From: Burkholderia stabilis
GTDB taxonomy: Bacteria; Pseudomonadota; Gammaproteobacteria; Burkholderiales; Burkholderiaceae
Assembly (NCBI RefSeq): GCF_001742165.1
Contig: NZ_CP016442.1
Coordinates: 2,294,001 to 2,358,000 of the forward strand
Direction of reading: 5' to 3'
DNA: 64,000 bases
The notes under the pieces were generated by a model. That model was given only the letters and a program-made list of their open reading frames with translations, had not been told where the DNA came from and did not search any database. Each line of letters begins with the position of its first letter. The stretch's first letter is position 1. Positions 10,730 through 19,057 of the stretch are shown here, piece by piece. The position numbers and the translations under genes are program-made.

Positions 10730-11583
10730 GCCCGCAGGCCAGGCGCGAGGCGGTCGCGGCGATTCGGCAGAAGGTCAATGTCTCCGAGCGCCGTGCCTGC
10801 CGGCTTGTCGGGCTTTCGCGCAGCGTGCTGCATTATGAAGCGCAGCCGGACCACGAGAATGAGGCGCTCAAGGCGCGCCTCATCGAGCTGGGGCACCAGA
10901 GGCGGCGTTTCGGCTATCGGCGGCTACACGCGCTGCTGGCGCGCGAAGGAAGGCACGTAAACCACAAGCGCGTGCACCGGCTGTATCGCGAGGCCGGACT
11001 GGCCGTGCGGCGCCGGCGACGGCGCCACGGCGTGATGGTCGAGCGCGAGCAGCTGGCTTTGCCGAGTACGCCGAACGAGGTGTGGTCCCTCGATTTCGTG
11101 ATGGACGCATTGTCCAACGGGCGTCGCCTGAAGTGCCTGACCATTGTCGACGACTTCACCAAGGAAGCGGTCGAGATCGTGGTGGACCACGGCATCTCGG
11201 GTCGGTATGTGACGCGCGTGCTGGACCGGGTGGCGCGCTTCAGGGGCTACCCGAAAGCGTTGCGCACGGACCAGGGACCCGAATTCACGAGCCGCGCGCT
11301 GGACCAGTGGGCCTACGCCAACGGCGTGACGTTGAAATTGATTCAGGCGGGCAAGCCGACGCAGAATGCGTACATCGAGTCGTTCAATGGCAAGTTTCGT
11401 GACGAGTGTCTGAACGAGCACTGGTTCACGACGCTCGCCCACGCCCGGGCCGTGGTGTCGGCATGGCGCCGGGACTACAACGAGGCACGGCCGCACAGCG
11501 CATTGAACTACCAGTCGCCGGCCGAATTCGCGGCGAAGCATCCGGCACCAGTAGGCGCTCCTGTCTTGCAGGAGCATGTTTGA
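10728..11583 (+). CDS. IS407-type transposase OrfB (expressed by -1 frameshift)
   Basis: The catalytic part of the transposase, in the -1 frame relative to orfA. The supported sequence begins after the shift site, around LSPQARREAV. An HTH_21 region precedes an rve integrase domain with the DDE residues in SLDFVMD, RTDQGPEF and ESFNGKFRDECL. It ends 48 nt before the right inverted repeat. The open frame extends upstream to 10582 but that overlaps orfA and is not used alone. This is normal IS3 architecture, not a broken gene. Confidence 0.9.
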
Positions 11584-11635
11584 ACAGGACTTTACTAGAA
11601 GCTCCGTGGCCCTATCGAAGGGGGCAGGTCAGCAA

Positions 11636-11994
11636 AGCCAATGGCGCTTCGTACCATAATGGAAAGACTCGGTCGCGACATGCAAGCCGTCACGGGCGCG
11701 ATCTCCAAAGAAGACTGGCCACTGGTCGCCGAGCTAGCACCACGAATCGCCAAGCATGCCGAGCCGCCCATGTCGGAAAAGATGCGCATCCTTGCCTGGC
11801 TTGGGGCAGACGCTGGAAAGTTTCGGGGTCTTGATGGACAGGTCCATGACGCCGCGACCGCCATGGGCGAGGCTGCACAGCGGAATGACGGCCAAGCAGT
11901 CATCGCGGCTTTCTCCAAAACCCAGCAAAGCTGCCTAGCCTGCCACCAGAGTTACCGTCGCTCGTTCGTGGAAAAGTTCTATGGAAGCCGCTAG
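11636..11994 (+). pseudogene. c'-type cytochrome, mature part
   Basis: The remainder of the gene begun at 10283. It encodes a helical protein with Met residues in the first helix and a C-terminal haem-binding SCLACHQSYRR, the layout of monohaem cytochromes c' (CxxCH near the end). Such proteins bind NO/CO or act in periplasmic redox or stress protection; which applies here is unknown. The ATG at 11641 could give a leaderless cytosolic fragment, which would not receive haem in the periplasm. It is the last gene of the cargo operon; the convergent relaxase gene stops 37 nt away. Confidence 0.83.
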
Positions 11995-12031
11995 CAAGGG
12001 ATGGCTACACCTGTTGACGGAAGACTAACTT

Positions 12032-14017
12032 CTATCCAATCGATATACCTCGACGAATTCCGAGTTCCCAGGAAGCCGATCCTTTGTGAATGGTCGCAGC
12101 GAGTTGCTGTCCCAACCGCTGCTCGATCACCGGCTTCCACGGCACCAGGCTGAACCCCATGCCGTCATCGAGCATCGCGTAGCGCCCGCTAGCGAGCATG
12201 ACGGAACGCCTGTAGATGCCAGCCACGCGTTGGCCGTCGGACACGGGCCGGTGCTCCAAGCCGGTTTCGGCCGCAATGTCCTTGGCGGCCTGCGCCAATT
12301 CCCGATTGCGCAGCGTGCCCAACAGGTTCCGGGCCAGGATTACGCGCTGCCCACGGCGCTCGGCCAGCCCCTGTTCGGCCAGGAAGTCGGCGCGCTGCTG
12401 CATCGCCTGTTTGGCCTCGCTGCCAAAGCCCAGGTTGCCAAGGCCCGAGCCGCCGCCGATCAGTTGGTGGTCGAGCCAGGTGGCCCCCATCACGCGGGCC
12501 TGCCGCTCGATAGGCAGGTGCGATTTCAGTTCCACCGCCACGCCGCCCAGGCGCTGCGCGTCGTAGCGGCGGCCCTGCTCGGGCAGGTCGCCCGGCACCT
12601 TCCACAAACCTTCGGCCACGCGCTCCACGATGCCGGCCCGGCGCAGGGCTTCAAGGCGGCGAACGTGAGCCGCGACGATTTCCTGCGGATCGCGCCCATG
12701 CGTGGCCCGGCCTTGCTCAATCGCCAGGTGATGATCGGTGCGATACAGGCCATCGCTCGCCGGTGCAGCGATGTTCTTGTCGGCCGCGCGCACGTCGGCC
12801 GAACCCTTGACCTCCACCACGGCGCCGGTCGGATAGTTCGCCAGCTCGTCGCGGGCGTTGAGCGCGACGTAGTGGGCCTTGCCGTCCACGCCGTCGATGA
12901 CCAGGTAGCCCCGGTCGCGCAGCTCGTCGGCCAGCCCCTTCGCGGCCACGCGGCCGAGAATGGTGCGGTCGTCGTCGCCCGGCTCGAACACCGCCAGCTC
13001 GCGCGGCTGGCCGCGCATGGCTCGCTGCATGGTGCGGATGATGTCGCCACGCTCGCCCAGGGCGCGCAGGGTCTTCTCCGCGTCGGCATGGACGACCCAG
13101 GTGCCCGGCCGCAGCTCGTCGGCCAGGCCCAGGCGCTGCAAGCGTTGCAGGCGGCCGATCAGCGGCAGGCGCTGGCGTTGCAGCATCGGTTCGTTGAAGC
13201 GTTCGGTCTGCACCCGGCCGTCCTCGCCGGCCTCGCGTTGGAGGGTGCGGTCGAGGCTCGTCCACCGCTCCTGTTCCACCTCGCGCTGCAAGGTCTGCTT
13301 GATCTCCAGCTCGGTGCGCGGCCCCAGCCATTCGGTTGCCAGTTCGGCGGCGCGATGGCGGAAACCATCGGTGATGTAGTCGCCCGCGATGATGAGGTCT
13401 TTGCCGGTGTCGTCGCGCCCGCGCACGACGATGTGCGTGTGCGGGTTGTCGGTGTTCCAGTGGTTCACGGCCACCCAATCGAGGCCCGTGCCCAAGTCGG
13501 CCTCCATGCGGCCCATGAGATGCCGCGTGTAGGTGCGCAGGTCTTCGAGTTCCGCGCCATCCTCGGGCGAGAGGATGAAGCGGAAGTGGTGCCGGTCATC
13601 CGCGCAGCGTTCCTTGAAGCCGTCGAGGTCGGCAGCATCGGTCTGCGGCCCGTAGGCTTGGCCCGGCTCGCCATCGCGGCCCACGCCATCGCGCTCGATG
13701 TAGCGCAGGTGCTTGGCGAGCGACTGCGGACTGGCCTGGCGCTGGTTGACCAGCAGCGTCTTGATGGTCACGCGCCGCGACATGGGCGTGAGCTTCGCCC
13801 CCGCGAAGCGCGCCGCCGTGTGGCCGCGACCCAGGCGCGAGCCGGGCCGCTGGACGGTGCCCCTCCCGGTGCCGCCAGTCGTCCCAGGACGGCGCACCGA
13901 GGACTTGCCGCCGCTGGCCTTGCCCGCCTGCTTGAGCACCTTGGAGACGAAGCCCTGGCCTCGGTTCTTCGGGGCGCTGGGGCGGATGCGGAAATCATCA
14001 TCGCGGCGGTCGGTCAT
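12032..14017 (-). CDS. VirD2-type conjugative relaxase with DUF3363
   Basis: A 661-residue relaxase. The N-terminus is basic and Arg/Lys/Gly-rich. The relaxase domain (about 70-230) has the metal-binding histidine cluster in HHFRFILSPED and VNHWNTDNPHTHIVV. A large C-terminal DUF3363 region follows. The protein nicks the element's oriT and pilots the strand into the recipient. Start ATG at 14017 has AGAGGG about 8 nt upstream; an upstream in-frame extension to 14392 is Arg-rich and lacks support. The candidate oriT hairpin (14040-14074) lies immediately upstream. Confidence 0.9.
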   Translation of the reverse strand: MTDRRDDDFRIRPSAPKNRGQGFVSKVLKQAGKASGGKSSVRRPGTTGGTGRGTVQRPGSRLGRGHTAARFAGAKLTPMSRRVTIKTLLVNQRQASPQSLAKHLRYIERDGVGRDGEPGQAYGPQTDAADLDGFKERCADDRHHFRFILSPEDGAELEDLRTYTRHLMGRMEADLGTGLDWVAVNHWNTDNPHTHIVVRGRDDTGKDLIIAGDYITDGFRHRAAELATEWLGPRTELEIKQTLQREVEQERWTSLDRTLQREAGEDGRVQTERFNEPMLQRQRLPLIGRLQRLQRLGLADELRPGTWVVHADAEKTLRALGERGDIIRTMQRAMRGQPRELAVFEPGDDDRTILGRVAAKGLADELRDRGYLVIDGVDGKAHYVALNARDELANYPTGAVVEVKGSADVRAADKNIAAPASDGLYRTDHHLAIEQGRATHGRDPQEIVAAHVRRLEALRRAGIVERVAEGLWKVPGDLPEQGRRYDAQRLGGVAVELKSHLPIERQARVMGATWLDHQLIGGGSGLGNLGFGSEAKQAMQQRADFLAEQGLAERRGQRVILARNLLGTLRNRELAQAAKDIAAETGLEHRPVSDGQRVAGIYRRSVMLASGRYAMLDDGMGFSLVPWKPVIEQRLGQQLAATIHKGSASWELGIRRGISIG

Positions 14018-14453
14018 GGTTATGCCCTCTGCAACCTCTGGCGTGTCCGGTCGTGCAAAGCACGCGGACATGCCTGCATTGGCGCGGGCCTCGCGCCACA
14101 AGCGGCACGGCGGCGAAGCCGCTGCGTGCTGCGCCACCCCCACGTGCAGACTGGCTTTCGACGCGGCCCGGTGCCGCGTCCTTTTGTCTTGCCTTCCGCC
14201 TTTGCCCCTCGCTGGCGCTCCGGGCAGCGGCGGCCCGGCGGCGCTGCTGCGTGAGCAGCCAGCGCGCCGGCGAACGCGGCGACGGCCACAGGCCGGGCGC
14301 GTTCGAGGCAAGACGCCTGCACATGGGAAGGCTGCGCGAAGTGCAGCGCGGATGCGCTGGCACTGCACGCGCGACGACACGCGGAGAGCCACTGGAGCGG
14401 CACGCCCGATGGCACGATGAGATGCACGGCAACGTGCAGCGAATCAGCCGCCA
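14018..14453. other. intergenic region between traF and relaxase, probable oriT region
   Basis: 436 bp without a supported gene, between two minus-strand transfer genes. It contains a nested inverted repeat at 14040-14074 and other GC-rich stems (for example around GACGCGG...CCGCGTC near 14160-14182). In related transfer systems oriT lies beside the relaxase gene, so this is the best place for it. I do not see an IncP-type nic consensus. Confidence 0.5.
14040..14074. promoter_or_regulatory. nested inverted repeat upstream of relaxase (candidate oriT or operator)
   Basis: Outer arms GGCGTGTCCG (14040-14049) and CGGACATGCC (14065-14074), nine of ten positions paired. The inner arms CGTGC/GCACG form a small hairpin with an AAA loop. 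It lies 23 bp upstream of the relaxase start. Position and structure suit either a relaxase recognition hairpin or an autoregulatory operator. Confidence 0.5.
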
Positions 14454-15041
14454 TCATGGGCGTGACTCCAGCCAGACCGGATGCGCGACGCCGATCACGG
14501 CGGATGTGCTGACCGGCCCGAAATACCGGCTGTCGAACGACGCCTGGTTGGTCACACTCAAGAGGAACAGTTCGCCGGGTTCGAGGCGACGGCATTGCTG
14601 CCAGGATGGCAGCGGCCGGCCCCAGCGGTCAGCAGGCAGCACGGCGGCCGAAAGCACGCCGTCAATGCGGACAACGCGGCCAGTGATGCACACCTCCTGC
14701 GGCGCGACGGCGCCCACGCGCTTGAGCAGCGGCACGCGCGTCGGCAGGTAGCCGCGCTGCGCGGCCAGCACGGCGGCGTCTGGCGGCAGCGTGGTCAGGA
14801 CGATGCTGCCCACGGACAAAGGACGTGGCAGCGAGGCGGTGCCGTGGTGCAGCGGATCGACGCGATACCAGCCGACCGCCACGCTGTCGGATGGGTTGTA
14901 GATCAGGCGCGGCAGCGGATGCACGAAGGACGCCCAGGCCAGCGCAGCGAGGCCGCAGGCGGACAGGCCCGCCAGCACGAGGCGAGCGCGCAAGCGCGAG
15001 CGAGGACGCGGCGCGGTGCTGGCAGTCGAAACGGCGGTCAT
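14454..15041 (-). CDS. traF: conjugal transfer S26 peptidase TraF
   Basis: A 195-residue protein with one N-terminal membrane segment (about 22-42) followed by a signal-peptidase-like domain. The catalytic Ser is in YNPSDSVAVGWYR and the probable Lys in LLKRVGAVA. TraF of IncP-type systems matures the TrbC pilin, so it belongs to the mating-pore machinery whose trb genes are off the window. GGGAGG precedes ATG 15041. The start overlaps the DUF2840 stop by 4 nt. Confidence 0.9.
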   Translation of the reverse strand: MTAVSTASTAPRPRSRLRARLVLAGLSACGLAALAWASFVHPLPRLIYNPSDSVAVGWYRVDPLHHGTASLPRPLSVGSIVLTTLPPDAAVLAAQRGYLPTRVPLLKRVGAVAPQEVCITGRVVRIDGVLSAAVLPADRWGRPLPSWQQCRRLEPGELFLLSVTNQASFDSRYFGPVSTSAVIGVAHPVWLESRP

Positions 15042-15571
15042 GGTAGTTCCCTCCCGATGAGCCAGGCGGCGTGCCGCTCGGCGGTGTATTCGGGCAGCGG
15101 TAAGCGCGCAGCGAGACGGTTGGCGAGCGTGCGCCAGTACGCGGGCGAGACAGCGGCGGGTGCGATACCCAGCGCTTCGATGGCGTCGATGCGCTCCAGC
15201 ACGGCGCGCACTTGGTTCTCGCCCTCGGCGTGCAGCAGCAGGCGCGCGCCCGGCTGCACGCCGGGGATGCGCTGTGCCGCATCTAGTGGCGTGCAAGCCT
15301 GCATCACCATGAGCTGCCAGCGAACAGTGCCGTAGTCGTTGGCCTGCCACCGGATGCGGCACAACATGGCGCCCGGCAGGAACACGGCGCAGCGCCGCCA
15401 GCGGTCGAGCTGGTGCGTGCGCGCAGGTTCGCCGAAGCGCAGGTAGAGCTTGAAGCGCGGTTCGATGTAGGCCAGCGCCACGCGCGTCAGCGGCGCGCTG
15501 GCAAGCTGGCCGGAAGGTGCTGCGAGCGCAGCCGTGGCCGCGCCAGAGGCAGGCGAAGCGGATGCGGTCAT
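15038..15571 (-). CDS. DUF2840 protein of ICE transfer region
   Basis: A 177-residue soluble protein with an Ala-rich N-terminus, then YIEPRFKLYLRFGEPARTHQLDRW and a C-terminal LPEYTAERHAAWLIG. I recognise it as the DUF2840 family that accompanies traF and parA in Tn4371-like ICEs. Its function is unknown. It overlaps both neighbours (4 nt at traF, 4 nt at the RHH gene), so it is translated as part of the repA-parA-traF block. Confidence 0.8.
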   Translation of the reverse strand: MTASASPASGAATAALAAPSGQLASAPLTRVALAYIEPRFKLYLRFGEPARTHQLDRWRRCAVFLPGAMLCRIRWQANDYGTVRWQLMVMQACTPLDAAQRIPGVQPGARLLLHAEGENQVRAVLERIDAIEALGIAPAAVSPAYWRTLANRLAARLPLPEYTAERHAAWLIGRELP

Positions 15572-15840
15572 GGGGTGTTCTCCCTGCGGTGCTCTGGAAA
15601 CTCCCGTTCCAGCAGGCCGCGCAGCAGGTCGGCCACGGTCACGCCCTGCGTGAAGGCCGATACCTTGATGCGCGCCCGCATCGCGGGCGTGATGTCGAGG
15701 GTCAGACGGGCGGTGTAGAGGTCGCCCTTGTTAAGCGCATCGGCATCGCCCTGGCGAATCCACGCCTCGGCGTGCGGATTAGCCGGTGGACGCGCGCCGA
15801 TGCCGACGCGCTTTGCGCGAGGTGGCGGCTTCGCTGTCAT
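15568..15840 (-). CDS. small ribbon-helix-helix protein, ParB-like partner of ParA
   Basis: A 90-residue protein with a basic N-terminus and a ribbon-helix-helix core: the strand ARLTLDI, then helices TPAMRARIKVSAFTQG and TVADLLRGLLERE. Small RHH proteins next to ParA act as centromere-binding partners or as transcriptional repressors (ParG-like); related ICE genes are often labelled parB. ATG 15840 overlaps the parA stop by 4 nt. Confidence 0.8.
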   Translation of the reverse strand: MTAKPPPRAKRVGIGARPPANPHAEAWIRQGDADALNKGDLYTARLTLDITPAMRARIKVSAFTQGVTVADLLRGLLEREFPEHRRENTP

Positions 15841-16475
15841 GTCGGCCACCGCAGCAGTTCGTCCACCAGCGCAGTGATTTCGCGCGCGGCGGCGCTGTCC
15901 GGCGCCGTCTCGCGTGCAAGCCGGCCAGCGGCCACGCTGTCGGCGAACACGATGCGCTGATGCACTTCCGCGCGCAGCGCAGGAAGCGGCTGGTCGGCCA
16001 GCGCCTGGCGCGCTTCGCGCCCGATCACGGTGGTACTGACGCGCCGGTTGATGACGAAGGCCGCGCGCAGCGCGGGCCGAAACACCTGCGCTTCGCGGAT
16101 CAGCGCCACCATCTCGGCGCTGGCCCACAGGTCGTAGGGACTGGGCTGCACCGGGATCAGCACGCGCTCGGCCGCCAGAAGCGCGGAGCGCGCCAGCGCC
16201 GCGATGCGCGGCGGGCCGTCGATGACGACGTGATCGGCCCGCTTGGCGAGTTCTGGCGCCTCTTGGTGCAGCGTTTCGCGTGCGAGGCCCACGGCGCTGA
16301 ACAGCCGCGGCAAGCCTTGTTGGCTTCTGCGCTGTGTCCAGTCCAGCGATGAACCCTGCGGGTCGGCGTCCAGCAGGACGACGTGCTGGCCGCGCATCGC
16401 CAGCTCGCCGGCGATGTGCGTGGCGAGCGTGGTCTTGCCCACGCCGCCTTTCTGGTTGAGCAGAGCGACGATCAT
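15837..16475 (-). CDS. parA: ParA-family partition ATPase
   Basis: A 212-residue ATPase with the deviant Walker A motif KGGVGKTT at residues 9-16, the A' motif LLDADPQGSS near 34 and the Walker B-like VVIDGPP near 86. The small size and lack of an N-terminal HTH make it a type Ib ParA. It should position or stabilise the circular ICE intermediate with the adjacent RHH protein. The start ATG 16475 lies just downstream (minus strand) of the iteron region. Confidence 0.92.
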   Translation of the reverse strand: MIVALLNQKGGVGKTTLATHIAGELAMRGQHVVLLDADPQGSSLDWTQRRSQQGLPRLFSAVGLARETLHQEAPELAKRADHVVIDGPPRIAALARSALLAAERVLIPVQPSPYDLWASAEMVALIREAQVFRPALRAAFVINRRVSTTVIGREARQALADQPLPALRAEVHQRIVFADSVAAGRLARETAPDSAAAREITALVDELLRWPT

Positions 16476-16566
16476 GGCGCGGCCCTCCGTGTTGGAAAGC
16501 CGGGCTTTGGCTGCTGCGCTTGTGGCCGCGTGGTGGTTGTCCACCGCAACGGCGTTTCTCTACTAA

Positions 16567-16596
16567 AAGTTAGAGAAATTAAGTTAGGGAAGTTAG
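16567..16596. repeat. three AAGTTAG direct repeats in an A/T-rich stretch
   Basis: AAGTTAG at 16567-16573, 16581-16587 and 16590-16596. The stretch is far more A/T-rich than its surroundings. It could be the unwinding element of the origin or a binding site for the ParA/RHH pair upstream of parA. Confidence 0.6.
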
Positions 16597-16640
16597 AGGG
16601 CGAACAAACCCAATGCTGGCGCGGGTTTGCGGCCGATCGG

Positions 16641-16706
16641 CACGCCTGATAGCACGATAGTCCCACGCCTGATAGCACGATACCCCGCACGCCTGATAGC
16701 ACGACA
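16641..16706. repeat. three iterons, probable RepA-binding sites
   Basis: Direct repeats of CACGCCTGATAGCACGATA at 16641-16659, 16664-16682 and 16688-16706 (the last ends GACA). Starts are spaced 23 and 24 bp, about two helical turns, so a bound initiator would line up on one DNA face. They lie 23 bp past the end of repA. Confidence 0.85.
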
Positions 16707-16728
16707 CCATCCACAGGCTTTCCCGGAG

Positions 16729-17586
16729 TTATCCCCGTGCCGTCTGCGGCACGGGCCGGAACGTCAGCAGTTCCATGCCGTTGTCGGGCATCCGCTCGAT
16801 GCCCAGGACGTAACCGGGCAGCGACTGCCGCGCGACGAGCGCGCGCAGATCGCAGGCGAAGTCGTAGGGCTTCGCGGTGCTGCCGGACTTCTGGTGCAGA
16901 TAGCGAAAGTCGAACTGCCAGCCGTATGCCTGCTTGCCGCCGTGCTTGCGCACCAGGCGGTACAGCCACCGCTCGATGCCGCCGGTGAGCCGGAAATACG
17001 CCGGGTCGATGGTCAGCACCAGCGCGGCGTCGAGCACGCCGGCAAAGAACCAGTCCGGCAGGATCAGCTCGATGCCCAGCGGCGTGCCGCTGGCATCGGC
17101 CAGTTCCTTCCATTCGTTGATCCACGAAAAGCGGTGCAGGCGCCGGCCTGTTGTCTCGCGGATGGACGTGGCCACCGTGGTCGATTGCAGGCGATCCAGC
17201 GCGGCCTTGAGGCGCTGGTAGTCTCGCAGCGACTTGCCGCGCCCGATGAAGCGCAGGATCTCGTAGGGCGTCGCGCGCATCAGCCGCGACGGGCGCAGGC
17301 CCGCGTCCTTCGCTTCCACGATCTGCGAGGCCGCCCATATCAGCACGTCCGCATCCCAAATCGTGGCGATGCCGTGCTCCTGCGTGCCCTCTACGCGGAT
17401 CGTCACGTTGCCCGCGCGGAAGTCGATGGGTTTGACCCGCTTGGACTTGCCGAGCGAGAAGAACGGATAGGCCATCAAGTCCTGGCTGTCGCGCGGCGCC
17501 ATGTCGCCGGGCAAGGCGCGGAACAGGTCGAGCTGTTCGCGCTCCTGCAACGACCGCTGCCGGAACGGCAGCGCGGAGCTGGACAT
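16729..17586 (-). CDS. repA: replication initiator protein A (RepA)
   Basis: A 285-residue initiator of the RPA/TrfA-like group. The N-terminus has REQLDLFRALPGDMAPRDSQDLMAYPFFSLGKSKR, a stretch typical of this family in ICEs and IncP-like plasmids. A winged-helix region follows, and the C-terminus reads GIERWLYRLVRKHGGKQAYGWQFD. It should bind the iterons just downstream. An initiator in an ICE suggests the excised circle can replicate. ATG 17586 is the first start after the upstream HTH gene (27 nt gap). Confidence 0.88.
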   Translation of the reverse strand: MSSSALPFRQRSLQEREQLDLFRALPGDMAPRDSQDLMAYPFFSLGKSKRVKPIDFRAGNVTIRVEGTQEHGIATIWDADVLIWAASQIVEAKDAGLRPSRLMRATPYEILRFIGRGKSLRDYQRLKAALDRLQSTTVATSIRETTGRRLHRFSWINEWKELADASGTPLGIELILPDWFFAGVLDAALVLTIDPAYFRLTGGIERWLYRLVRKHGGKQAYGWQFDFRYLHQKSGSTAKPYDFACDLRALVARQSLPGYVLGIERMPDNGMELLTFRPVPQTARG

Positions 17587-17612
17587 GGTGATGGCCTGCC
17601 GCGCGCCGCCGA

Positions 17613-17894
17613 TCAGCGCGCACGGCTGTCGGCCGAGTGGTGCTCGGCGTACTCGGGATCGGAAGTCGTCTCGAAGCTGCGATCGGCGGCCCAGGCATCG
17701 AGGTCGGCCACGGCGTACATGACGCGCCGGCCGAACTTGCGAAAGCGCGGACCACCACCGATCACGCGCTGCTTTTCCAGCGTGCGCGGCGACAGCCGCA
17801 GGTACTCGGCGGCTTCGTCGTTGGTGAGATAGCGTTGGGGCTGCGCGGCAGCGGTCGAGACAGTGGCGGCAGGCCGCAAAGGAGCGGGACGCAT
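17613..17894 (-). CDS. AlpA/MerR-type helix-turn-helix protein (excisionase or regulator)
   Basis: A 93-residue protein with an HTH_17-type winged-helix: RYLTNDEAAEYLRLSPRTLEKQRVIGGGPRFRKFGRRVMYAVADLDAWA. This fold is used by excisionases and by AlpA-type regulators of integrated elements. ATG 17894 is preferred because GGAGG lies 8 nt upstream; upstream in-frame ATGs lack such a site. Located 27 nt before repA, it may control the rep-par-tra operon or assist excision. Confidence 0.82.
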   Translation of the reverse strand: MRPAPLRPAATVSTAAAQPQRYLTNDEAAEYLRLSPRTLEKQRVIGGGPRFRKFGRRVMYAVADLDAWAADRSFETTSDPEYAEHHSADSRAR

Positions 17895-17977
17895 GGTGTG
17901 AACCTCCATAGCTTTCAAAGCTCCGGCCACACAGCGCAACCGGATGGAGGCAGTCTCAGAAAACCAAGCTGTCCTGC

Positions 17978-18748
17978 TCAGGGCCGTTTTGCGTCGTCCT
18001 CAAAACGACCCTTCTCAAGCGGCGGAAGCTGTGCTAGGCGGCGATAGCCGCCGCGCATCAGCGCATCGCCGCGCCGTACCAAGCGGCGTACCTTGGAGCG
18101 CAGGCCGCCGTCGCTGTACCAATCGGCTGCGGCATCGCCGCCGAACAAGCCTTCGGCCACCTCGCGCAAGGACGCACCCGCTAGGGTTGCGTCGAGCGCC
18201 TGCAAGGTGTGTAGCTCAAGCAGCGCGGCGGGTGCCGGCCTGGGCTTCGCAGAAGCCAGGGCCGCGCCGAGCGCATGGTTGCGCGCAGGTGCGGCGGCGC
18301 CGCCGCGGCGGGCATAGGCGACAGCCATCCCGTCTTCCAGGCCGGGCGCCAGCGCGAAGCGCAGGCAATGACCTGGGCTGTGCGCCATCAGCGCCAGCCC
18401 TTTGCCGTCATGGAGCAGTTGCTTGTGCCCGGCAATGCGCCAAAACGTGAACGCGGGAGCATACTGCGGCGGATCGGCGTCGGGATAGAGCTGCACCACG
18501 GCCACATGGCCGGGCAACCAGGCTGGATGCGCGTCGCGCGCATCCAACGCCGGATCTTCCAGCAGGCGCAAGCCCCAGCGATGCGCCGCCTGCTGCGCGG
18601 CTTTCGGCCGGCGATGATGGCGCAGCCAGTCGAGCCGGTAATCGGGGTTTCTGCGCAGATATTCCCAGGCCGTCCCAAGGTCGTCCAAGTGCAGCACGTA
18701 CAGATACGCGGCAGTCGGATACCAGTGCTCGGCGCTGCGATCGACCAT
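17978..18748 (-). CDS. DUF2285-domain ICE protein
   Basis: A 256-residue protein. The N-terminus HWYPTAAYLYVLHLDDLGTAWEYLRRNPDYRLDW is the conserved region that precedes DUF2285 in ICE-encoded proteins. The C-terminus has an HTH-like segment (TLAGASLREVAEGLFG...LRSKVRRLVRRGDALMRGGYR). These proteins are thought to be transcriptional regulators, from family annotation only. It precedes the AlpA-like gene by 83 nt on the same strand. Confidence 0.8.
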   Translation of the reverse strand: MVDRSAEHWYPTAAYLYVLHLDDLGTAWEYLRRNPDYRLDWLRHHRRPKAAQQAAHRWGLRLLEDPALDARDAHPAWLPGHVAVVQLYPDADPPQYAPAFTFWRIAGHKQLLHDGKGLALMAHSPGHCLRFALAPGLEDGMAVAYARRGGAAAPARNHALGAALASAKPRPAPAALLELHTLQALDATLAGASLREVAEGLFGGDAAADWYSDGGLRSKVRRLVRRGDALMRGGYRRLAQLPPLEKGRFEDDAKRP

Positions 18749-19057
18749 GACGCAACCTCCCTGCGAACAGGACTGGCCGCGACGGAAGAACTACGTGCTA
18801 CATCGGTGTCATCAGAACGAAATGGGTTAAGGGAATAGTTGGGCTGTCAAGTCCGACTGGCTCCGATGCGTTGCGGTATTCGTCTCAATGCTGCGGCGGC
18901 AGCGTCCCTCCCGTGGGACGCCGTACAGGCCAGCCTGCCGCAGTCCGCGTCAGGCATCATGTCCGTTTGGATCAGACTGGCGCGGCTACGCCGCAAGAAT
19001 CTCGATTGAGACCTGCCCGGTATGACACCAGACTGAAAAAGTCACAGTAGGCTGTGT
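18749..19057. other. 309-bp intergenic region
   Basis: Lies upstream of the DUF2285 gene and downstream of a DUF2958 gene, both minus strand. It should hold the promoter of the DUF2285-AlpA-repA series. I see no gene, strong palindrome or terminator. Confidence 0.5.

Larger units (their letters stand above)
10398..11631 (+). mobile_element. IS3-family (IS407-group) insertion sequence
   Basis: A 1,234-bp element beginning TGACCTGCTCCCC and ending GGGGGCAGGTCA, the terminal inverted repeat typical of the IS407 group, with length close to IS407. It is flanked by the 4-bp direct repeat GCAA (10394-10397 and 11632-11635). Two overlapping-frame genes give a frameshifted transposase. It is intact at both ends and oriented with the interrupted cytochrome gene. 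Confidence 0.94.
16476..16728. other. candidate replication origin (oriV) between repA and parA
   Basis: 253 bp with no gene. It contains three iterons (16641-16706), three AAGTTAG repeats in an A/T-rich stretch (16567-16596), and DnaA-box-like TTATCCCC and TCCACAGG segments near 16709-16735. This layout is that of an iteron-controlled plasmid origin next to its initiator gene. Confidence 0.65.

Noticed and set aside
10466..11583. IS3-family transposase as a frameshifted pseudogene
   Set aside because: The two-frame layout with a slippery heptamer is the normal architecture of this family.
12086..14254. 722-codon plus-strand frame opposite the relaxase
   Set aside because: The minus-strand protein has relaxase motifs; this one is an antisense shadow without family features.
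14018..14392. Longer start for the relaxase
   Set aside because: The extra ~125 residues are Arg/Ala-rich and cross the hairpin region. ATG 14017 has a ribosome-binding site and the conserved MTDRRDDDF start.
16641..16706. Possible CRISPR-like array
   Set aside because: Only three 19-bp units with 4-5 bp gaps, next to repA. They are iterons; no cas genes are present.
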